Part shown: positions 38,111-48,113 of the stretch, piece after piece
Position numbering within the stretch: the stretch's first letter is position 1
Layout of the letters: each line of letters starts with the position of its first letter
From: Laguncularia racemosa
Taxonomy: Eukaryota; Streptophyta; Magnoliopsida; Myrtales; Combretaceae
Assembly (NCBI GenBank): GCA_037954665.1
Contig: JBBMOL010000385.1
Location: 62,001 to 126,000, forward strand
Length of the DNA: 64,000 nucleotides
Reading direction: 5' to 3'
Translations under genes and position numbers: made by a program
The notes under the pieces: generated by a model
Databases searched by the model: none
Seen by the model: only the letters and a program-made list of their open reading frames with translations
What the model was told of the DNA's origin: nothing

Positions 38111-38650
38111 GGAGTATGACAATGATGACTTAAAGGGACCCGTGAGTAGCGAGTTATATGTCACGAAGAGAGTAATTAGTATACAACCCTAAGGGGATGG
38201 TAAGGGGATCCAGCATAAACATATTTTTCATATATAGTGTCATGTGTAGGGTACAGTTTGTAGCTTGATAATCGATAGTGACAGCAGCACTAATGCTGCT
38301 AGCACATTGCTAGTAGAAAAGATACAGTTGAAAGTTGTGAAACATTCGAGACCATATTGATTACAGTAGCTGAATGAATGTAGAGAGGTTAAGGTGACCA
38401 AGAAGGTTCTTATAGCCTTTTTCATAGGAAGCTATAAAGATGAGGTTATTTGTGATGTGATACCTATGCAAGCTAGCCACATATTATTATGGCGACCATA
38501 GCAGTTTGATAGGAAGGTGATATACGATGGGTACAAGAACCAATATGAGTTTGCTCTAAATAAAAGGAAGGTGGTTCTAACTCTATAAAAACCATGGGAA
38601 GTTAGTGAGGATCATATGCGGATGGCAAAAGAATTTAGAGTGAAACACGA
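38111..38650 (+). pseudogene. Protease of element C
   Basis: The plus strand reads IIDSDSSTNAASTLLVEK, which matches the gypsy retropepsin start IDSGSSTNVAS with the Gly of Asp-Ser-Gly changed to Asp. Then follow KVLIAFFIGSYKDEVICDVI and HILLWRP*QFDRKVIYDGY, the usual flap and ILLGRPW segments with Gly lost and a stop. It is inactive as written. Confidence 0.75.
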
Positions 38651-39118
38651 GATTGTGTGAGAGTAGGGAGATAAAAAAGAAAAGAGTGAGAGACAAGCAA
38701 CTACTTCTACTTATGTAAAAGGATGTTTATTTTACTTATACTAACACTAACCTTTCATTGCCTAGCATGGTGCTTTCTTTTGGCTTTGTCACAAGTACAG
38801 ATGGCATAGCCATGGATGAGAAGAAATTAGATGACATTCAGGAATGGCTAATACCAAAGGGACGTATCAAAACTGTGTTTCATCCAGGAGAAAAGGTTTA
38901 AGCGCATTTGAGAAAAGAAAGATTTGCACTACAACAAAAGCCTAAATTACATCCTAGAGAAGAAGGACCTTTCTAAGTCTTGGAGCACATCAATGGCAAC
39001 ACCCACAAGATTGATTTGTTAAGTCACTATGGTAATGTAAGCACAATTGTAATGTTTCTAATCTTACTTTTTATAATGTATGTGATTTGAGGGCGAATCT
39101 TTTCGAGGAAGGAGGGAA
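38651..39118 (+). pseudogene. Pol remnant of element C: RT-to-integrase deletion
   Basis: After a short degenerate stretch the frame passes from pre-RT sequence to the integrase C-terminal motif. RIKTVFHPGEKV, HLRKERF and GPF near 38860-38980 match B's RVKTVFHPGDWV and HLRKERF. SHYGNVST and LFEEGGNDED follow at the LTR. Roughly 3 kb of RT, RNase H and integrase core is therefore missing between about 38700 and 38860. Confidence 0.8.
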
Positions 39119-39805
39119 TGATGAGGATCATCTAGCACTTAAGACAACAGAACCAAAGACTTAAGATCCATTAAACAGAATTGGAGGACCAATGACCCGA
39201 GATAGACCAAAGAGGATGAATGATGCTCTACAAAGACTAATTATGGACCTACAAGCCAAAGAATAAAATTACATAAAAGGAGAACCAACACCTACTAATG
39301 TAATTCATGTTTCCATGAAAGAAAAGCAAGGTTGTGAAGTTCTAGAATAAGAAATATTATATATTGAACTGAAATAGGAAAGGGAATTTACAGGTTTGTT
39401 GTTATATATATATTTTTTAGTATTTTTTTTTGTTTGTAATTTATATTATTTAGTTGCCTACTCGGTTACATGAAGATAAGGAAACAAATAGATTAGGAAA
39501 CTTAAGTTTTCCATATTCTTATATGACTCTATATAAACCATGCAAGGACTGGCCATGAAGAACATCTTATTATTGAATGAAAACAAACACATTTTGTGAG
39601 ATACGAAATACCCTCTTTTTGTTCTTTAGTAATTTGGTTAAGAATTCTATAGAAAATTTCTTTTGCAAAAGAACTTAGATTTCAATCAACAGGTTTGATT
39701 AGGATCTAATTACGCATCACTTATTCAAGACGATCCTCGAGGTAATTGAAACCAACTAGCATCGTCGGAGTTATAGGTTTAATATACCTAAGGTTTCACG
39801 CATCA
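39119..39805 (+). repeat. 3' LTR of element C
   Basis: 687 bases, about 90% alike to 35506-36204 by eye, ending CACGCATCA before the TSD ATATA. Confidence 0.9.
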
Positions 39806-39810
39806 ATATA

Positions 39811-40063
39811 TCAATGCAACTTTTATTATTTTAGAACATCTAATTGAAATTTATATTTCATGAATAATACAATTATCAACAAGAGTCCATAACATTTTTG
39901 TATATTTATACTAAAGATCATAAATACACGAAAGTTTAAGTATTTATATATATATTCCTCAAAATTTCGTCTACACATATACATTAACATACATACACAT
40001 TTCTCTATATGCTATTTTCAAAAGTTAGTGTTTCGTTCTGCTTTCTTCAAGCAACATTCATAA
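39811..40063. other. Tekay-like leader between gag and the acidic ORF
   Basis: AT-rich, non-coding; continuous with 35500 once element C is removed. Confidence 0.6.
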
Positions 40064-40825
40064 TTACTCATTCACATCCTCATTACTCTCGTTTGTGTTG
40101 CCTCCTTGCTCTTCTTCCTCTTCTTCTTCTTCTTCAGTTTCTTCCTCCTCTTCCTCTTCTTCTTCTTTTTCTTCGGGGGAATCAGATGCTACGCTTTCAT
40201 TTTCAGGAGTGCCTTCCAAGTCAGAAGTTTCTTTAAGAAGCAAGCCTTCTTCCTTATATCCTTCTATCCATATCGCATGATTCCATAAGTCAGTGTTTTC
40301 TTCTTCTGGATCCTCTTCTAAGTCTTCTTCTGGATCCTCTTCTAACACCTCCTCTTGATCAACAATTTCAAACTCTTGATGTTCAATACAATCGATAGTA
40401 TCCCAAGAGTCCACATCATATAGTTGCCTTGGATCGATCCTTGGTGTCTATTCGTAAATTCCCTTCTTATATTTCCGATCATTTCTCCTAGATTTAACTA
40501 ACAGCACTAGTACTTCTGGAAGATACCCCATCCTTAAATTAAATTGAGCTACAAATGTGATTTTAAGGGTACCTCTGTCATGCCTCTCATTTGTGAAAAT
40601 TGGGCCTCGACAGCTGGTATAGCTATATACCTACTATATCAATCTCCAAGGTCTTCGCTTAATCTATCCAATTGCTCTTGCCAATATTCGGTTAATCTGA
40701 TCCTCCAATTCTCGATCAACTCATCTACAGTTTTGTAGTAGGAAAAGTATTCATACTGACGATGTAAAATCTCCATCCTCAATCGGTAGTTTATAAATCA
40801 TCTTCGTCCTTCATACAACATGTCT
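40064..40825 (-). pseudogene. Unidentified leader ORF with Glu-rich tail, upstream of gag in the Tekay-like element
   Basis: On the minus strand, between the 5' LTR and gag, a reading frame of roughly 250 residues can be followed through two or three stops and frame changes. It opens MEDMLYEGRR near 40825. The first part is charged and probably helical (MEILHRQYEYFSYYKTVDEL, LTEYWQEQLDRLSEDLGD). The middle part reads ITFVAQFNLRMGYLPEVLVL, then KSRRNDRKYKKGIYE. The last open part (40414-40064) begins MDSWDTIDCIEHQEFE and becomes an extreme Glu/Asp tract. It has no gag, protease or chromodomain motif. It lies in the space where extra ORFs occur in a few plant gypsy lineages. I do not recognise it; a captured host fragment or a lineage-specific accessory protein are both possible. 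Confidence 0.5.
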
Positions 40826-41012
40826 TCCATTTCCTATCCAAGCATCACCGCATACCCTATATTTTATCAAATACAAGAAAATTGTAAATTTTAAGTTAAT
40901 TAATTTAATTCCTAAGTTCTACCCACTCTCTCCTACTATGGTAGGTTCTTTTTAAAGAGTTACTGAATCAATTTCTTAAGATATCGATTCTTTAATTCAA
41001 TCTATATCTAAT
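40826..41012. other. Tekay-like leader, part left of element D
   Basis: Non-coding; interrupted at 41013 by element D and resumed at 44330-44373. Confidence 0.55.
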
Positions 41013-41756
41013 TGATACGATTCCAAGAGCTAAGATAAGAGCACCAAAGAAATCAAAGTCAATCCGAGTTATAAGAGGCAATACGGGGTCTAAAAAAAGG
41101 AGGACATAAGCGCCGGGAAGACCCAAGGCGAAGTTTAGCCAACCTTAAGTCGGCCTTAAATAAAGGTTAGCCGAATTAACTTCAAGGCCGCCGGCCTTGG
41201 TGCCGGCCTATATGTAAGTCACCGGCTAGGCCACTAGCCTTGGTGCCGGCCTATATGTAGGCCACCGGCCTTTGGTATCAGCTTATGTATTTAGGCCGCC
41301 GACCTTGAATGGCCTCACACAATGTTTTTAAGCATGATATAAATAGTGGTCTTTAGGGTTTTTTCGGATAGATGTTATTTTGGTTGTAAGAAAAAACTTT
41401 AAGCGGTGTGAATCCTCTTTGGAGATTCTTGAATATTGAGAATTTGATTTCACTTTATTCTAATTGTTCTTATCAAATTCTTGGTTCCTATAGAATTTGT
41501 GGCGAACATCATTATTGAATTCTTAGAATTCTTTAACCTTAGTGATTGATTTATAGAACGTGGTCTCTATCATTCTATCATTTGATTGCGAATCAATTTA
41601 ATTTTATCAATCTTGGCATTTGTAGATTGATAATTTTATCCATATCCTCTTTTTTATTCGATAGTACCAAAATCCAGAAAACCATAAAATTTGTAATATT
41701 TGATTGTTATTGACGATTTGACTTGTGTGAAAAGGATTCGATTCAAATCCATAACA
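41013..41756 (+). repeat. 5' LTR of element D
   Basis: 744 bases. 41109-41315 is a GC-rich island of repeated GCCGGCC / TAGGCC units in otherwise AT-rich DNA; the same island is in the 3' LTR (43704-43890). Confidence 0.9.
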
Positions 41757-41758
41757 TT

Positions 41759-41770
41759 TGGTATCAGAGC
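41759..41770 (+). other. Primer-binding site of element D
   Basis: TGGTATCAGAGC, an exact tRNA-Met complement, two bases after the LTR. Confidence 0.9.
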
Positions 41771-41997
41771 AAAAGTTGGTGGATTTATGAATCGACGTAG
41801 GTTAAATCGGTAAGGCTATTGAATCTCAATTCAATTGTAGCTTTAATTCAATACTGCCGTTGGTTGAAAATTTGGAAATTTATTTTGATAAGTATTGCTA
41901 TGAATTCAATTGTTGGGTGTTGAATTGGTGTTTTGGGCTGTTGTGTGAGAATTGGGGTTTTTGGTGAATTTCTATTGCTGAATTTTGAGTAGTAGAG

Positions 41998-43017
41998 ATG
42001 TCGTCACATGGAAGTGTTAATGTCACTAATAATAACAACAATGGGAATAATGCTGATAATGGGGGTGAGGTTGTGACTAGGGCAAAGTTCAATCAAATCC
42101 AAGAAAATATTAGATTGATTATGGAAAGATTAGAGGTTAGGGATAGGAGCTATAGTGGTGCAGGAATTAGGAGGAGACATTCTAGTGGTGAATCTGATGC
42201 CAGTAGTAAAAGGAGTAGAAGAGGAAACAATGATGACAGGCGTAAGGGAATTGAAAACATAAAGCTGAAAATTCCACCATTCGCTGATAGTAGTAAACCA
42301 GAGGAATTCCTAGACTGGGTGCCACGGGTTGAGAAGGTATTTGACTACTACGAGTGGGATGAGCACATGAAGGTGAAAATGGCGTCTCTAGCATTCTCTA
42401 AATATGCTAGTCTATGGTGGGATAAATTACAAACTGAGAGATGTAGAGTAGATGAGGAGAAAGTGTGTTCGTAGGCTTTGATGAAAAGGTTGATGAGACA
42501 TAGATTTGTGCCAGATTACTATAAACAAGAGATGCTGATGGAGTTGCAATCCTTGAGGCAGGGTAAGAAAAGTATAGAAGATTATGTAAAGGAGTTTGAG
42601 ACACTAATGGAAAGGTGTGATATTAAGGAATCATTAAATGAATCCATAGCTCATTTCATAAATGGGTTAAAGACGGACATTGCCAATGTAGTGGAACTCC
42701 AGTATTATCAGACTCTTGAGGATGTGATTAAATTAGCTAGTCGGGTTGAGCGGCATCAACGCAGGCGGGATTAGAAATCATATCATCACCATAAGTCAAA
42801 TGATGGTGACGGGGAGAAGGAAAGGAAGGAAAAAGGAAAGGCAGTCGCTAGTGAGGCTGTTGACCAAACACAACAAAAGAAGAGCAGGGATATAAAATGT
42901 TTTAAGTGTTTAAGACTTGGCCATATTGCTTCTCAATGTCCTAATAAAAGGGTTATGGTCATAAAGGGTGACAAAGCCGAGAGTGAGGAAGAAGAATAGA
43001 AGGGTATTGAGGTAGAA
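41998..43017 (+). pseudogene. Gag of element D, nearly intact
   Basis: Starts MSSHGSVNVTNNNN at 41998, with an Asn-rich N-terminus. It is open except for a TAG at 42472-42474 and another at 42772-42774, both in the same frame, and a third near 42997. The capsid shows ENIKLKIPPFADSSKPEEFL, MASLAFSKYASLWWDKL, MKRLMRHRFVPDYYKQEML and KKSIEDYVKEFETLMER. The CCHC knuckle CFKCLRLGHIASQC at about 42898-42939 has all four zinc ligands. This is the best-preserved gag in the window. The first TAG replaces a Trp or similar residue before ALMKRLMR. Confidence 0.88.
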
Positions 43018-43604
43018 GAGGAAGATGAAGATATTATAGCAAATCCAGTACAGGGAGACTTGCTAATGGTTAAGCAGGATGAAGTTGTTCCTAATCAGAG
43101 AGCCAATTTATTTCATATCCAAGGCATGGTGTAGGGGAAGACTTGTTTGATTGTGGTTGACATAAGTAGTTGCACTAATGTTGCTTCAGCAAGCTGGGTT
43201 ACTAAGTTGGGTTTACAGGTGGAGTAGCATCTAAGACCTTATGCACTTCATTGGTTGAGTCTACAGGGAGCTGTTCATGTACACAAACAGGTTCGTGTTC
43301 CATTACTTATTGGTGATTATATTGACGAGATTGTTTGTGATGTAGTTCCCATGGAAGCTACACACTTGATCCTTGGAAGACCTTGGCAGTATGACCTTAG
43401 AGCTAAGTATGATGGATACACAAATGAGTATACCATTCAGCAATAGGGCAAGGTATACAAATTTCTTCCTATGAGTCCAATTGAGGTACAACAAACAAGG
43501 TTGATTTTCCTTAAGAAGCCCAAGGGAAAGAGGAATCTATTTATGTGGTCTAGTAGGATGGACGATACAAATTCGAGGTCGAATCTTTTTCAACATGGAG
43601 GGAA
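43018..43604 (+). pseudogene. Protease of element D, joined to the pol end
   Basis: Continues the gag frame. LIVVDISSCTNVASASWV corresponds to the retropepsin start, with Asp-Ile-Ser in place of Asp-Gly-Gly/Ser-Gly. Then LHWLSLQGAVHVHKQVRVPL, DEIVCDVVPMEATHLILGRP and YDLRAKYDGYTNEYTI follow. After LIFLKKPKGKRNLFMW the reading passes straight to SRSNLFQHGGNDTI, the normal last residues of pol at the LTR. Reverse transcriptase, RNase H and integrase are thus entirely absent. Confidence 0.85.
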
Positions 43605-44329
43605 TGATACGATTCCAAGAGCTAAGATAAGAGCACCAAAGAAATCAAAGTCAATCTGAGCTATAGTTGGCAGTACGGGGTCCAAAAAAAGGAGGACATA
43701 AGTGTCGGGAGGACCCAAGGCGAAGTTCGGCTAGCCTTAAGCCGACCTTAAATAAAGGCCGGCCGCATTAACTTCAAGGCCCCCGGCTGAGTTAACTTCA
43801 AGGCCACCGACCTTGGTGCTATGCTATATGTAGGCCGCTGGGCTTTGGTGCCGACTTATATATTTAGGTCGCCGGCCTTGAATGGTCTTGCACAGTTTTT
43901 TTAGGCATGATATAAATAGTGGTCTTTAAGGTTTTTTCAGACAGATGTTATTTTGGTTCTAAGAAAAACACTTTGAGCGGTGTGAATCCTCTTTGGAGAT
44001 TTTTCAATATTGAGAATTTGATTTCACTTTATTCTAGTTGTTCTTATAAAATTCTTGGTTCCTATAGAATTTGTGGTGAACATCGTTATTGAATTCTTGG
44101 AATTTTTTAACCTTAGTGATTGATTTATAAAACATGGTCTCTATCGTTCTATGATTTGATTGCGAATCAGTTTAATTTTATCAATCTTGGCATCTATAGA
44201 TTGGTAATTTTATCCATATCCTCTTTTTATTCGATAGTACCAAAATCCAGAAACCCATAAAATTTATAACATTTGATTGTTATTGACGATTTGATTTGTG
44301 TGAAAAGGATTCGATTCAAATCCGTAACA
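43605..44329 (+). repeat. 3' LTR of element D
   Basis: 725 bases; about 90% alike to the 5' LTR. The pol frame runs into it as DTIPRAKIRAPKK. Confidence 0.9.
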
Positions 44330-44354
44330 TTTTACAACCTATCTCAAACCTTAA

Positions 44355-44365
44355 TTCTAATACCA
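44355..44365 (-). other. Primer-binding site of the Tekay-like element
   Basis: The minus strand reads TGGTATTAGAA, eight bases from the 5' LTR end; decayed match to TGGTATCAGAG. Confidence 0.65.
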
Positions 44366-44373
44366 ACAAAAGC

Positions 44374-46996
44374 TATCACGCCCCTCCTTAGGCACTCAAT
44401 GTGACAACCCACCATGATGGCCTAACCCCGGCTAGGTGACCACAAAGCGTCTCCATCCAAGTACTATACCTATTTAATCACATCATAACATTCGATGCCT
44501 CTATGATTCATTTACTCCAATTTTCATTACATATACATATCTAATAGAAAGATGAGATAATTATCTATTTACATAACTGTCAGTGGGTCCCATTTCACCT
44601 ACATATATAAAAGTTCTATTAAGCCTACCATGGCTTCTACATTTTCGTAATTCAAATCTATTAATCTAATTCATGTACTATTCCTCACTTTCACCCATAA
44701 TATCCAAGATCTTTTAGCTTTATAATAGAGGTTTACCTTACTTCGATGACCTATAAGAAAGTTTAGGTAGTCACGACCTGCAAGACAGAATCTGTGGGAG
44801 GGTACGCTATAAACTTAGTGAGATAGGAATGCAATCTCTTAGTGTTGTTATCACACAGGCAATTTCAAACAAGTTATCAACCATATGTTATGCCTGAGCA
44901 GTCACATGAATGCAACAGTTCACATGGTCCTCCGGTAACCAACGTTAAGTCTAAGGTTTATGACCCCCTTGACCTTAGGTTAGGGATTCTAAAGCTACTA
45001 TCAGTGCCCAGGTCTCATAACACAGTTTAATTTCTCATCACTTTGGTAATTATAATATATTCATTTTAACACCAGACACTTTCGTGCATTTGCATCAGTC
45101 GGAGCAACACCCTCAAAGACACTCTAAACTAGGAACCGGCAAGGCACGGACAATCCTCCATTCCAAAAGTTTGCTTAGGATGGTTTAGTAATATCACAAT
45201 TACTTCCAGATGCCCTATGATAGTGATGGCCTTTAAATTTATGCAATGTCTTGTGTAATGCATGTCTCATTTTAATTAAATCTCAACCTTTAATTATTCG
45301 ATTTAGGGTGTTTAATCAATATATGATAACAACCAATCTACACAAGGAAAATAAAGCAATTCCATTGACCATTCTACAATCAAGCATCAAAATATCATTC
45401 CAAATTTCAAAATCGGGCCATCACATCTCACACTCTTAAACCCTTCTTTCAATTGTGCGATTTTGCATCCACTACTTATTTTTCACATATCCCCACATAG
45501 TTTCCTTTCATCATCATGTATATCAACCTTGATACATATAATAAGTATCAGAAGACCTTAATTCTATTGCTTATTAGTTATGATTTTATATGGATTTTAT
45601 GTGATTTGTTGAAGAAGTGGGTACTTATATAATTAAATTCTAATTTTAGGTTTCAATGGAGATAAAAGAAAGTTTAAGGATGATAAGAGCAAAAGATGAG
45701 GTGAAATTTGGCGAAAAATGAAGAAAGTTGAAATTTCAGTTCAACACAACCTTTAGCATAGCTTGTGCTGAAGCTAGTGTTAAAAAAAATGGTTAGAAAC
45801 AAGAAAAAATTCAGCCCTACCTTGAGCAAAACCGTGCAAGAGCCTGTGCTAAACTAGGCATTGAGAATAACATGTTTTGAAGTCAGCACGACCTTGAGCA
45901 TAGCTATGCTGACACCCGTGCTGAACCCTATTTTCGCAAAACTATATACTTGTACCTCATATGTGTACATACATATACACATGTATGTATGAACACATAC
46001 ACACATATACAACATGTACTTCCACACCTGAAAAGTACATATATTCACACACATATATGTACATCTACTTATACATATCTATTCCTTTATAATATGAACA
46101 TATACACATCCTTCACATAAACATAATATATACATACGTAATCATAAGGTAACACAATTTAATTTAAGGCATTTTTAACAAATAAACACGCAATACAACA
46201 CATCATAGAGTCCTACTCCCTTAAGTCTCATTTTTTCTCACTTCTAATCAAAATAATCTTCAAGTATCTCAACAAATTCTTTTTCCTTGCCTAAAATGTA
46301 AGGAAAAATATATCATCAAATACTATTCAAGCTCAGGAATTCCATATCTACTGCATTTCTAATTGATACCGTTAGTTCTAGGCTAAATGTAAAGATTCCT
46401 ACACATAAAGCCTTAACATCTAAACTTCGAAAAATAATCCTGTTTCATGCAAAGTTGGTTTTGTTAAGTTGCTCTTACCTCAAGGTCACGTTAATAGTCT
46501 CGGTTCGTAATTTGGAGGTCATATGTGAAAATTGTAAATTATTTTTTCTAAAATTTTCTTCTTCTTCTTCCTCTCTCCTCTCTTCACGTTCTCTCTTTTT
46601 CTCTTAGTTTTTCTTTCAACTTTGGTGTGTTCTCCTCGTTCTTGATGCACGGTACACTTTATATAGTCACTATACATCTTACCAACATACTTTTTTTTAT
46701 ATAATTATTTATTGTGTCCTTAACTATTAATATATTAATAATTAAAAACTTGAAATTCAAGTGTTTCATTATGAATTTTTACATTTAGAAATTTTACTAT
46801 TCAAATTATAATTATCCATTCAAATTTTTATTTAAAATTCTAATTTTAATTTCAATAAATTTTTCTTATTTAACCTAATATAGTTCGTAGTTTACATTTC
46901 GGGAATATATATTCTTTACTTTAAGTTTTCATGATTTATAATTGACTCTTGTAGTATTTTTTGGTGTTATATATTACGAATTTCATAGATTTTACA
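44374..46996 (-). repeat. 5' LTR of the Tekay-like element
   Basis: Plus-strand ends TATCACGCCC (TG changed to TA) and GATTTTACA. It aligns end to end with 27742-30394, including the CA-rich microsatellite (about 45955-46080). Confidence 0.9.
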
Positions 46997-47001
46997 TGTA
47001 A

Positions 47002-47750
47002 TACTTGGTAAAGTCTTTTCCTCAAAGTAATTCCCAACCTACAAGGCAATTGCTCCTCTATTCTCTTTCACTCTACCCCATAAATTTAGCTTTATTAATA
47101 GCCTCTACATAAGTAGGTAGCTGGAAGGGCCCTACCTCATGTTGGAGGTTAGCCTCTAACTCTTTTACAAACCTTCTAGCCCTAAAGGTGTTGTTTGCAT
47201 GAATTACTTCAAGCAAAAAATTAATCAACTAGTTTAACTTTTCTTTATACTCTTCCACAATCCAATTACCCTATTAGCAGTTATAATATGCTGCCTCCAT
47301 TTTGCCTTTAATGCTACTAGGGAAGTATTTTTTATAAAATAGTTCCTTGAACCTCTACTAATGGATGGGTGCTCTTGTTAACCTAAAAACACTAACCTAC
47401 CAATCTACAGCCAACCTTTTTAGCATGTAGGTTGTATTATCCACTTTTCTATCCTCTAGCACCCTAAATGTAACAAAAGTCTTTTAATTTGTGTTATCTA
47501 ATGTTCAACTTTGATTGGATCATCAACTCTTGGGTTAAATTCCTTTGCTAATCAATTAAACTTATCCAACTGAAATTAGTCCTTTATAGGCCTAAGCAGA
47601 TCTCATGGCTTGTTGTAGCTGCTATGCTATCATCCCCATCAAGGCATTCACGATTTCCACCAATTAAGGGGTACCTTTCATCTAGAGTATCTCTATCATG
47701 TTTATCACTAGATGACATAAGTCTTGTAATCTTTCTAGAGGCATTTTACT
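47002..47750 (-). pseudogene. Gag N-terminal half of the outer element
   Basis: Minus strand from MPLERLQDL near 47745 through LEDRKVDNTTYMLKRLA and RFKELFYKKYFPSSIKGKME to EQLPCRLG. These match the capsid motifs of element A's gag (DRKVNYATFILKG, FSNSSKDRMEKMY). It is severed from its C-terminal half (27395-27736) by the Tekay-like insertion. Many stops are present. Confidence 0.7.
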
Positions 47751-48093
47751 TGAGATGATGCAACTGAATAGACCCCAAAGTCAATGAAGATTTAAAACTA
47801 TAGAAATAGTGCATATATACATATACATATATCTATCTATAAGTGTATAAAGGTAAAATAGATATTTAAAAGAAAACTACAAGTAAGAATATAAAATAAA
47901 ATAAATTGCTAAACGAAAACAATCAATCCATAATTTTACCTACCCTCTTCATATCTCATCGTCTCAAATTTATCGCCTAATTGTTTTAAAGATCAAGCTT
48001 AAACCCATTGAACACTTGCATAAACTCTATTGATCATCTACCTATACTCTATTGATCATAACCTAAACTTCACATGCTCTTGATCATGAACTT

Positions 48094-48106
48094 GGCTCGA
48101 ATACCA
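48094..48106 (-). other. Primer-binding site of the outer element
   Basis: The minus strand reads TGGTATTCGAGCC, two changes from the tRNA-Met complement, seven bases inside the 5' LTR. 47751-48093 is the untranslated leader. Confidence 0.7.
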
Positions 48107-48113
48107 CCTAAGT

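Larger units (their letters stand above)
35506..39805 (+). mobile_element. Element C: complete non-autonomous Ty3/gypsy element, TSD ATATA
   Basis: The LTRs are 35506-36204 and 39119-39805, both TGATGAGG...CATCA, with a perfect 5-base TSD ATATA (35501-35505 and 39806-39810). The tRNA-Met primer site TGGTATCAGAGC is exact at 36207-36218. Internal DNA is only 2.9 kb and holds gag, protease and the last part of pol. RT, RNase H and the integrase core are absent. It is nested at the gag start of the Tekay-like element, in the opposite orientation. Confidence 0.92.
41013..44329 (+). mobile_element. Element D: non-autonomous Ty3/gypsy element with gag and protease only
   Basis: The LTRs are 41013-41756 and 43605-44329, both TGATACGATTCC...TAACA. 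An exact tRNA-Met primer site TGGTATCAGAGC follows the 5' LTR at 41759-41770. The internal part is only about 1.85 kb and encodes gag and protease, then joins directly to the few codons before the LTR. Flanks CTAAT (left) and TTTTA (right) do not form a TSD. The element lies in the leader of the Tekay-like element, 25 bases from its primer-binding site. Confidence 0.88.
27742..46996 (-). mobile_element. Tekay/Del-like Ty3/gypsy element, minus strand, with two nested elements
   Basis: The LTRs 27742-30394 (3') and 44374-46996 (5') are about 2.65 and 2.62 kb and roughly 90% alike. A perfect 5-base TSD, TGTAA, flanks the element (27737-27741 and 46997-47001). A polypurine tract lies at 30395-30408 and a primer-binding site at 44355-44365. 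Without the nested elements C (35506-39805) and D (41013-44329) it would be about 11.6 kb, a normal size for long-LTR Tekay elements. It was inserted in the gag of the outer element. Family assignment is by protein motifs and LTR length. Confidence 0.9.

Noticed and set aside
40009..40288. Leu- and Ser-rich plus-strand frames resembling signal peptides
   Set aside because: They are antisense to the Glu-rich tract of the leader ORF and arise from the CTT/CTC repeats.
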